11,434 bases of DNA from WGMK01 sp046047315 (GTDB taxonomy: Bacteria; Hydrogenedentota; Hydrogenedentia; Hydrogenedentales; JAEUWI01). Position 1 is the stretch's first letter. Each line of letters begins with the position of its first letter. Of this stretch, positions 5,989 to 11,434 are shown piece after piece. The notes beneath the pieces are model-generated. The model worked only from the letters and a program-made list of their open reading frames with translations, was not told where the DNA came from and did no database searches. The stretch is from assembly GCA_046047315.1 (NCBI GenBank), contig JBJOID010000010.1, positions 1-11,434 on the forward strand, in the 5' to 3' direction. A program made the position numbers and the translations under genes.

Positions 5989-8900
5989 TTAGTTCTGGCG
6001 TGCGCGCACCCAGAGGCGGCTGGCCGCCACGAGGACGCTGAGCAGCAGGCCCACGACCGCGAGGTCGCCGAAGCCCATGCCCGCGCCATCGGCCGCGCCG
6101 CAGCCGAAGAAGGCGGTCTTCACGGCGGTGGTGCCGACGCCCCAGAGGGCGATGGTCACCGGACCGTTGTCACCACCGGTGAAGGTGATGCTGCCCTGGA
6201 AGGTGCCTTCCGTAGCCGGGGCGAAGCTGACCGTGACGGTGTCGGTGGTCTCGCCAGCCAGCGTGTAGTTGGCATCGCCCTGGATGCTGAAGCCCGTGCC
6301 CGTGACTGTGGCCGAACCGGCAACCGTGCCGGGGCCCGCGTTGCGGACGGTGAAGGTCAGCGTGCGGCTGGAGCCCACGTTGGTGAAGCCAACGATGCGG
6401 GCGTAGGTCGCGTTCGGGCTGACCGCCAGGAAGGGCACCAGCGGAGCGGGCTGGGTGACCACGAAGACCGAGAGGCCGTTCACACCCACGATGACGTCGG
6501 TGCCTTCCAGCGTAGTGGCGGCTTCATTCCAGGAGCCGTTGGCGTCGCCATTGGTAAGCGGGCCATCGGTACCGGCGTCAACCACGGTGCCGTGCTGGTA
6601 GACCTGCGGATCCTCGACGGTGTTGACCTCGAGGCCCGTGTAGGTGATGCTCGCACTCACGCCGTCCACTTCCGTGAAGGTATCGCCGTCCTGCTGGAAG
6701 ACGGTGGCCAGCACGTAGGTGCCCGGGATGATTTCGTTCACCGGCACGTTGTCGCGGGTCAGGTTGTCTGCCAGGATGCTGGCGGACGCGTCACCGGAGA
6801 GGAGGTTCGCAAGGTCGCAAGCCACCTTGACCACGAAGATGGCCGACTCGCCCACCGGAATCGCGCTGCGCGCGATGGTGACCGTGACGGTGACTTCGAA
6901 GTTGTTGGGATCCGGCACGCTCAGGGTCACGTTGCCGGTGCCGTCGGTGTTGGTGAACAGCACCTGGCGGGTTTCGAGCAAGCAGCCACCCTCGACGCCG
7001 ACGTTGGTGAAGCCAAGCACGATGTCCTCTTCAAGACACGCGGACGGGTCATCAACCACGCCGTTGTTGTCGAGGTCGGTGCAGGGGTCCTCGGCGCCTT
7101 CGCCCTCGCCTTCGCCTTCCTCAACCGCGCAAGCGCCGGTCGGGTCGGTGACGGAGACGGTGATGGTCGCGGTCTCGATGTTGCCGGAGGTGTCGGTGGC
7201 GGTCACGACGATGTCGAAGCTGCCATCCACGTCAGCGCAGGTGAAGCTGGTCTGACCGGAGGTGATCTCGACGGAGGCCACGCCGCAGTTGTCGGTGACT
7301 TCGGTGACGAGGTCATCGATGGTGACGACGGCGTTGCCGGTCTCATCGAGCTCGACCACGGCGGTCGAGGCGGCGGAGATGACCGGGTCAATGCTGTCCA
7401 CCACGGTGACAAGCGCCGTAGCCGTAGCAGTCAAGCCGCCCTGATCCGTCGCGGTGAGCGTCACCGTGACAGGCGCATCGGTATCGGCACAGGTGAAGGT
7501 GTCGATGTCGATGGCAAGGGTGACGCTGCAGTTGTCGCTGCTACCGTTGTTCACGTCGTCGGCCGTGATGGTGGCGGTGCCGTCGGCGCCAAGCTGGACG
7601 GTGATGTCCTGGGCGATGGCGGTCGGGGCAATCTCGTCAATCACGTTGACGATGACATCGGCTTCGGCGGTGTTGCCGCTGGCGTCAGCAATGCTGACGG
7701 TGACGGTGTTCTCGCCGAGGTCGGCGCAGCCGAAGTCGGTCTGACTGAGGGTCGGACCATCGGTGACGGCGCAGTTGTCGGTGCCATAGAGGTAGACGGC
7801 TTCAGCCGCGAGGACGGCGGTGCCGGCCGCGGAGAGCGACAGGGTGACCGGCTCGCTGACGACATCGAGCGACGGCCCGATTTCGTCGAGCACGGTGACG
7901 GTGGCGGTGGCGGTGGCTTCGTTGCCGGAGCCGTCGGTCACGGTCAGGGTCACTTCGTTGGCGCCCAGGTTGGCACAAGTGAAGCTGGTCACATCGAGCG
8001 ACAGTGTCGGCGTGCCGCAGTTGTCAGTGCTGCCGTTGTTGACTTCCTCGGCGGTCACGGTGGCGACACCGTTCTCGTCGAGCGACACGACCACATCCTG
8101 AGCGACGGCGGTGGGATCGATGCTATCGACCACGGTGATCGTCGCGGTGGCGGTGGAGGTGAGCGGAGGATTGTTGGTGTCGGAAACCGTGAGGGTCACG
8201 GTGACGGGGGTGCCGACGTCGGCACAGCTGAAGCTGGTGCGGTTGAGCGAGAGGCCGCCAATGCCGCAAGCGTCGCTGCTGCCATTGTTGACCTGGGCCG
8301 CCGTGATCGTAGCCTGGCCGTTAGCGCCAAGCTGAACCGTGAGGTTCTGGGCAACCGCGGTCGGCGGGGTCACGTCGAGGACGGTCACCGTGGCGTTGGC
8401 CGTGGCGGTGTTGCCGGCCTCATCGGTCACCGTGAGGACAACCGCATTGTTGCCACGGTTGGCGCAGCTGAAGGTGCTCGGCGCTACGGAGAGCGTGACG
8501 GCGCTACAGTCGTCGGCGCTGCCCGCGTCAACCTGCGCGGCGTTGATGTCAACAGAGCCGCCGGCCGACAGATTCACGGTGATGTTTTGCGTGCTGGCGA
8601 TCGGGTCGACGTCATCCACCACGGTTACCTGCACTTCGCAGGTGTCCTCAAGCGAGCCGTCGGAGACGGTGAGCGTGAGGGTGATGGGGCTGTTGGTCAC
8701 GTCGGCGCAGCTCAGGGCGTAGGAAGCGCCACCATTGACCTGGAAGGTCAGCGGGTCGCTGTCCGGATCGGTGCTGCCGCCGTCGAGGTCGCCCGCGAGA
8801 ATCACGCCCTCGGACAGGTTGACCGAAAGCGGGCCCACGCAGGTAGCCACGGGCGCCTGGTTGTCAATACAGCTGGCGCTGCCGGAGTCGAGCTGGAAGG

Positions 8901-9744
8901 TCGCCGTGTTGGCGGAGGGGCTGTTGAGGGTCAGGGGCTCGCCGGTGAGCGGCGTCTCGATGAACGTGAAGTTCACGATGATGAGTTCAACGTCGCCCGT
9001 GAGCGGGGTGCCGGCGAAGGCCGAACCGCCCAGGATGATCGAGCCGCCGGGGGCGGGCTCGTTGCCGTTCACAAGGCCCCAGTCGGCCGTGTCGGCGCCC
9101 TTGGTGACACCCGTGAAGTCAAGCTTCGTGTTGTCATAATTGATGCGAACACCGAAGGAGGTGATCGCGGAGGTGATGTTGTCCGCGAAGACCGGGACCG
9201 AGATGCCGCTGGCGCAGGCCGCGCTGACATCATCGATGCGCAGGGTCGGGAACTCACCGCTGGTGATCTGGCCATCGACCAGCACCGCGCTTGCGGTGTT
9301 GGCGGACGCGCTGTTCAGATCCAGCGCCGCGATGCTCGGGCAGGCACCCTGGATGCTCGTGAAGCGCAGGACGATCAGTTCGGCCGTGCCGGTAACCGCC
9401 GTTCCTGCGAAGGCCGAGCCGCCCAGGATGATCGAGCCGCCGGGGGCGGGCTCGTTGCCATTGACCAAGCCCCAGTCGGCTACCCCGGCGCCCTTGATGG
9501 TGCCGAGGAAGTCGAGCTTGGTCACGTCGTAATCCATACGCACGCCGAAGGAAGTGATTCCCGCGGCCTCACTCACCGTTACCGGGATGAGAATTTCGTC
9601 GGCATTACACTCAGGGTTGGAAGCCGACCCGGCGGTCAGCGTGAGCTGAGCCTGGGCGGTTCCCGTGAAGGCCAGGGCGGCGAGGGCGACACAGCATCCC
9701 ATGGCCATCCGGGCAAGCAGTTTTGTTTTTGAAATAACCAGCAT
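5989..9744 (-). CDS. Secreted multidomain protein: two cohesin-like domains, HYR-like repeats, C-terminal anchor
   Basis: The product has 1251 residues when started at the ATG at 9744. I prefer this over the upstream in-frame ATG at 9777 because GGAGGAG lies 9 nt before it and the protein then opens with a classic signal peptide (1 to about 33, ending AQAQ). Domains in order are: two cohesin-like modules (about 34-165 and 166-294), each with FGVR-x-x-YD-x-TKLDF and a shared ADWGLVNGNEPAPGGSIILG; seven Ig-like repeats (295 to about 870), most ending VTVxDxIDP, six of them HYR-like with a Cys pair; an EGEGEGEG linker (875-884) followed by an Asp-rich DLDNNGVVDD loop; an unrecognised region; a choice-of-anchor-D-like domain (about 1100-1202); and a tail FFGCG, hydrophobic helix, RLWVRARQN. 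The tail looks like a Cys-containing sorting signal related in layout to MYXO- or JDVT-CTERM. The likely role is a surface scaffold or adhesin that may hold the dockerin protein encoded 69 bp upstream. The cohesin and Ig assignments are from pattern recognition. Confidence 0.88.
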   Translation of the reverse strand: MLVISKTKLLARMAMGCCVALAALAFTGTAQAQLTLTAGSASNPECNADEILIPVTVSEAAGITSFGVRMDYDVTKLDFLGTIKGAGVADWGLVNGNEPAPGGSIILGGSAFAGTAVTGTAELIVLRFTSIQGACPSIAALDLNSASANTASAVLVDGQITSGEFPTLRIDDVSAACASGISVPVFADNITSAITSFGVRINYDNTKLDFTGVTKGADTADWGLVNGNEPAPGGSIILGGSAFAGTPLTGDVELIIVNFTFIETPLTGEPLTLNSPSANTATFQLDSGSASCIDNQAPVATCVGPLSVNLSEGVILAGDLDGGSTDPDSDPLTFQVNGGASYALSCADVTNSPITLTLTVSDGSLEDTCEVQVTVVDDVDPIASTQNITVNLSAGGSVDINAAQVDAGSADDCSAVTLSVAPSTFSCANRGNNAVVLTVTDEAGNTATANATVTVLDVTPPTAVAQNLTVQLGANGQATITAAQVNNGSSDACGIGGLSLNRTSFSCADVGTPVTVTLTVSDTNNPPLTSTATATITVVDSIDPTAVAQDVVVSLDENGVATVTAEEVNNGSTDNCGTPTLSLDVTSFTCANLGANEVTLTVTDGSGNEATATATVTVLDEIGPSLDVVSEPVTLSLSAAGTAVLAAEAVYLYGTDNCAVTDGPTLSQTDFGCADLGENTVTVSIADASGNTAEADVIVNVIDEIAPTAIAQDITVQLGADGTATITADDVNNGSSDNCSVTLAIDIDTFTCADTDAPVTVTLTATDQGGLTATATALVTVVDSIDPVISAASTAVVELDETGNAVVTIDDLVTEVTDNCGVASVEITSGQTSFTCADVDGSFDIVVTATDTSGNIETATITVSVTDPTGACAVEEGEGEGEGAEDPCTDLDNNGVVDDPSACLEEDIVLGFTNVGVEGGCLLETRQVLFTNTDGTGNVTLSVPDPNNFEVTVTVTIARSAIPVGESAIFVVKVACDLANLLSGDASASILADNLTRDNVPVNEIIPGTYVLATVFQQDGDTFTEVDGVSASITYTGLEVNTVEDPQVYQHGTVVDAGTDGPLTNGDANGSWNEAATTLEGTDVIVGVNGLSVFVVTQPAPLVPFLAVSPNATYARIVGFTNVGSSRTLTFTVRNAGPGTVAGSATVTGTGFSIQGDANYTLAGETTDTVTVSFAPATEGTFQGSITFTGGDNGPVTIALWGVGTTAVKTAFFGCGAADGAGMGFGDLAVVGLLLSVLVAASRLWVRARQN
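7132..8862 (-). repeat. Seven Ig-like (HYR-like) protein repeats of about 80 residues
   Basis: Units begin near residues 295, 380, 460, 543, 623, 706 and 786 of the protein. From the second unit on they follow the pattern DPTAVAQ-x-hydrophobic-strand, NNGS-x-D-x-C, TSF-x-CAD, VTLTVTD-x-x-GN, TATVTV-x-D. The paired Cys (D-x-C and F-x-C) suggest one disulfide per unit outside the cell. The first unit is the most divergent and has a cadherin-like GGSTDPDSDPLTF stretch. The units are diverged at the DNA level. Confidence 0.8.
9014..9087 (-). repeat. Near-identical DNA repeat in second cohesin-like domain (copy of 9407-9480)
   Basis: These 74 bp match 9407-9480 with 5 mismatches, and the first 53 bp match with 1. 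The offset is 393 bp, exactly 131 codons. The copies encode the same ADWGLVNGNEPAPGGSIILGGSAFAGT core, while the rest of the two domains is clearly diverged. Confidence 0.85.
9407..9480 (-). repeat. Near-identical DNA repeat in first cohesin-like domain (copy of 9014-9087)
   Basis: Partner of the repeat at 9014-9087, 393 bp away. It shows duplication of the cohesin-like module with later conversion of, or strong constraint on, this segment. Confidence 0.85.
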
Positions 9745-9753
9745 TTCGCCGTT

Positions 9754-9760
9754 CTCCTCC
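9754..9760 (-). promoter_or_regulatory. Ribosome binding site that decides the cohesin-protein start
   Basis: GGAGGAG on the minus strand, 9 nt before the ATG at 9744. It lies inside the frame that would be used by the ATG at 9777, arguing against that earlier start. Confidence 0.8.
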
Positions 9761-9778
9761 AATTGGACCTCTCTCAAG

Positions 9779-9811
9779 AAAACTCTGATGTACGCAGCGA
9801 AATCGCTGTGT
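9779..9811 (-). terminator. Weak hairpin between the dockerin and cohesin genes
   Basis: 9792-9799 can pair with 9804-9811 (CAGCG/CGCTG core, 4-nt loop, one mismatch on the minus strand). A T4 tract follows about 9 nt later. At most this is an attenuator or processing site. The genes are only 69 bp apart and are probably cotranscribed. Confidence 0.3.
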
Positions 9812-9813
9812 TG

Positions 9814-10656
9814 TTAGTTACCGCAAGGATTTCCGACCTGCAGGAACTGATTGAAGATGCCCTGCGCGTCGGCCGGGTCGACACCGTCGCCGGTATTGCA
9901 GAAGTCGCCGCAATCGGGGTTGATGGCGGCAAGGGCTTCCGGAATCTGCAGGAAGGCTTCGAAGGCCAGCTGCGCGTCGGCCGGGTCAACGCTGTTGTCG
10001 CCGTTGGCGTCGCCGGGCGCGGTCAAGCAGCCACCGGCGGCGGCTTCAAGCGTGTCGCCACCGGTCTCGGAGACTTCGCCGCCCTCAAGCACGCGATACT
10101 TCACGGTGCCGTCGATGGCCTGCTGACCGGAGGACTGGGCCGGCACGGTGAGCGTGGCGCTAACGACGACCGGGAAGTTGACGGGAAGCGGATCGCCGCT
10201 GCCGCCGTCTTCGGGAATCCAGAAGATTTCAAGCACGTCGCCCGTGGTGGGGATGGCTACGCAGGTGGTGTTCGCGGGCGGGTCCACGAAGGTCTGGTTG
10301 GAGCCCTTCACCTGAATGGTGGAGTTGGTTCCTACGACCTGGTTGTCGGACACGGCGACATCGCAGTTGGCGTCGGCGTCGCGTTCGACCTTCCAGCCGG
10401 AGGGCAGGGTGATTTCGGCGCCGAGCGCGGTGACATCGGCGTCGTCGGCCGCGGTCGCGTCGGTGCGCGCAATGGTGATGGTCACATCCACGGTGCTACC
10501 GGGAGTGTAGGTGTCGGGGGCGTCCACCGTAATGTCCAGGGCGGGCTGGGCGAAAGCTGCGCCGCCGAAGGCGACGAGCCCCGACAGCGTCACGCCTGCC
10601 AACTTGACAAGCCCCCCCATGTTGCTGCCGTCCCGTCGAAGCGTTGCCATATTCAT
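9814..10656 (-). CDS. Secreted dockerin-domain protein
   Basis: The 280-residue product has a signal peptide (1 to about 36, cleavage near AFA-Q). A central beta-rich region (about 38-190) opens with TYTPGSTVDVTITI and contains TALGAEITLPSGWKVE, a cohesin- or Ig-like strand pattern without a firm family. The C-terminus is a type I dockerin (about 214-276). Its first loop is DANGDNSVDPAD with Asp216, Asn218, Asp220 and Asp227 as calcium ligands, followed by the helix AQLAFEAFL. The second is DFCNTGDGVDPAD with helix AQGIFNQFL, one residue shorter in the loop and probably a weaker binder. Dockerins bind cohesins tightly in a calcium-dependent way, and the next gene encodes two cohesin-like domains, so this protein may dock on that scaffold. 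The start ATG at 10656 has GGGAGA a few bases upstream. Cys at 210, 249, 253 and 278 could form disulfides. No catalytic domain is seen. Confidence 0.88.
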   Translation of the reverse strand: MNMATLRRDGSNMGGLVKLAGVTLSGLVAFGGAAFAQPALDITVDAPDTYTPGSTVDVTITIARTDATAADDADVTALGAEITLPSGWKVERDADANCDVAVSDNQVVGTNSTIQVKGSNQTFVDPPANTTCVAIPTTGDVLEIFWIPEDGGSGDPLPVNFPVVVSATLTVPAQSSGQQAIDGTVKYRVLEGGEVSETGGDTLEAAAGGCLTAPGDANGDNSVDPADAQLAFEAFLQIPEALAAINPDCGDFCNTGDGVDPADAQGIFNQFLQVGNPCGN

Positions 10657-11007
10657 CGAGCACTCTCCCTACTTGCTGGACGCTCCCGCGTCACCTCGTT
10701 TTTGCGTTGTTTTGGCGTCAAGGCGACGCCACCCCTGCGTTTAGTCAACTCTTCCAGCGCAAATTGCCTGTAAAGCAACATCTTGCCGAAAGTTTCACCC
10801 GGAATCAATATTTCTTTTTCATTAAAGGACGGCTTTCAGGCCACCGATTTTTCCCGGCGTAGTGCTGGCCGCCTCGAGACGGCTCAGTGCCATAAGGCCG
10901 GTGCATGCGGAAGACACTGGTGTGCTTAATCCCCAAGATTAACCGAGGGCCCCGAAGCCGAGAGGCTCCCCATCGCCCGCTTCTTTCCGATCGAAATCAA
11001 CCGTAAC
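10657..11007 (-). promoter_or_regulatory. Long structured 5' leader of the dockerin/cohesin unit, no gene
   Basis: No credible gene lies in this stretch of about 350 nt between the promoter at 11014-11042 and the dockerin start. On the minus strand it can form several clean hairpins: TTAATC/GATTAA (10926-10942), GCCGTC/GGCGGC with a 4-nt loop (10868-10883), and GGCGTC/GACGCC (10714-10730). An AT-rich patch sits at about 10803-10826 and a purine-rich ribosome binding site (GGGAGA) at about 10664-10670. I could not match it to a known riboswitch. A search with covariance models is needed before calling it an RNA element. Confidence 0.4.
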
Positions 11008-11013
11008 AGCAGC

Positions 11014-11042
11014 ATTATATGGGAGGCTCCCAATTCCGTCAA
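11014..11042 (-). promoter_or_regulatory. Near-consensus sigma70-type promoter for the dockerin/cohesin operon
   Basis: On the minus strand TTGACG (11042-11037) is followed after exactly 17 bp by a perfect TATAAT (11019-11014). The -35 box begins only 7 bp after the stop codon of the upstream TPR-like gene, in otherwise GC-rich DNA, so it is unlikely to be chance. Expected transcription start is near 11007. Confidence 0.75.
11020..11032 (-). promoter_or_regulatory. Perfect palindrome in the promoter spacer (possible operator)
   Basis: TGGGAG-G-CTCCCA, two 6-bp arms with one central base, fills most of the gap between the -35 and -10 boxes. A repressor bound there would block RNA polymerase. 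The 9-mer GAGGCTCCC (11023-11031) occurs again at 10962-10970 in the leader, a possible second site. Confidence 0.5.
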
Positions 11043-11049
11043 GAGAATT

Positions 11050-11434
11050 CTATTGTTCAGCCGGCGCATCCGCGGCAGGAGTTTCTTCGACTGTTTCCAC
11101 CGGCGCGGCGGCTTCTTCGGTGGGGGTGCTTTCGGCGGCGGGTGCGGCCTCAACGGTCTCGGTGATCGTGCTTTCCGCTGCTTGCCCGGCGGGCGCAGTC
11201 TCCGCCGCGGGGGCTTCCGTGGCGGTGGTTTCCGTGGCGGGGGCCTCGGTCTCAGCCGCGGGCGTTTCCGCCGGGGCAGTCGCGCCGTCGAAAAGTTCGG
11301 GGTGCGACACCTGCAAACGGGCGAGCGCCACTTCGGCGTCGGCGGCTACTTTGGATTCGGGGAAGACGACGGACTGATTCTTGTACGCGGCGATGGCGTC
11401 GCGCTGATTGCCGGTGGTCTCGAGGGCGCGGCCC
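11050..11434 (-). CDS. TPR-like protein with Ala/Glu/Thr/Pro-rich tail, 5' truncated
   Basis: The gene runs in from the right edge. The frame is open to base 11433, so a GTG at 11331 is not needed as a start, and 127 C-terminal residues are visible. The first 50 residues (GRALETTGNQRDAIAAYKNQ, then FPESKVAADAEVALARLQ) fit the helix pair of a tetratricopeptide repeat, with the small residues and Tyr/Pro at the usual places, as in BamD/YbgF-type or other TPR scaffold proteins. The last 77 residues are low-complexity and acidic (repeated APAETxAAET), probably disordered. Function is unknown. The stop is followed at once by the promoter of the dockerin gene, and no terminator is seen between them. 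Confidence 0.7.
   Translation of the reverse strand, partial: GRALETTGNQRDAIAAYKNQSVVFPESKVAADAEVALARLQVSHPELFDGATAPAETPAAETEAPATETTATEAPAAETAPAGQAAESTITETVEAAPAAESTPTEEAAAPVETVEETPAADAPAEQ

Noticed and set aside
5917..9732. A 1271-codon open frame on the + strand
   Set aside because: It is the antisense shadow of the cohesin-like gene. Its translation is rich in Gly, Asp, Arg and His without domains, while the minus strand has a signal peptide, clear modules, a ribosome binding site and a terminator.
9745..9777. Earlier start (ATG at 9777) for the cohesin-like gene
   Set aside because: The 11 extra residues are charged, would precede the signal peptide, and include the ribosome binding site of the ATG at 9744.
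9763..10773. A 336-codon + strand open frame
   Set aside because: Antisense shadow of the dockerin gene, with no domain pattern. The minus strand encodes a signal peptide and a dockerin.
10657..11007. Cobalamin or cyclic di-GMP riboswitch in the leader
   Set aside because: Only short fragments (a GCACTG-like piece, GAAAGCC) resemble these motifs, in the wrong order and without the conserved boxes.
1..11434. CRISPR arrays, tRNA/rRNA genes, insertion sequences, attachment sites
   Set aside because: No spaced identical repeats, cloverleaf, transposase or terminal inverted repeats were seen. All regular repeats lie within coding frames.

Overview
This is a GC-rich bacterial window. It has two genes on the + strand at the left (about 1-2934), then a long run of minus-strand genes to the right edge. 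The proteins have signal peptides. They include HYR-like and choice-of-anchor-D-like Ig-fold modules, a dockerin, cohesin-like domains, an EGEGEGEG linker beside an Asp/Asn-rich loop, and a C-terminal Cys / transmembrane / Arg tail. This style is typical of large-genome, polymer-degrading or environmental bacteria such as Hydrogenedentota, Planctomycetota and Lentisphaerota. Hydrogenedentota is my first guess, but there is no marker gene to prove it.

Left part, + strand: the 3' end of an arylsulfotransferase (ASST)-family beta-propeller gene (2-823), then a 691-residue exported protein built from about 25 tandem 23-residue repeats (859-2934). The two genes lie 35 bp apart and probably form an operon. 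The repeat gene runs into the oppositely directed lanthipeptide synthetase gene, and the two coding ends overlap by 90 bp.

Middle part, minus strand: a compact two-gene lanthipeptide locus. A 79-residue precursor peptide (5515-5754) ends in an [S/T]-C-x-x pattern repeated three times. It has its own candidate promoter and a strong ribosome binding site. A GC-rich stem-loop follows, then an 858-residue class III/IV synthetase (2845-5421) with lyase, kinase and LanC-like cyclase domains. The cyclase keeps the Cys-His zinc pair but has Ser where the other zinc-binding Cys is expected. No exporter or leader peptidase is in the window.

Right part, minus strand: a secreted dockerin protein (9814-10656), then a 1251-residue secreted multidomain protein (5989-9744) with two cohesin-like domains, seven HYR-like Ig repeats, a possible calcium-binding linker, a choice-of-anchor-D-like domain and a C-terminal anchor. 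Together they look like a cohesin-dockerin surface system. A near-consensus promoter (TTGACG-17-TATAAT) with a perfect palindrome in its spacer stands upstream of a roughly 350-nt leader, and a strong intrinsic terminator closes the unit. Upstream, at the right edge, is the 3' end of a TPR-like protein with an Ala/Glu/Thr/Pro-rich tail.
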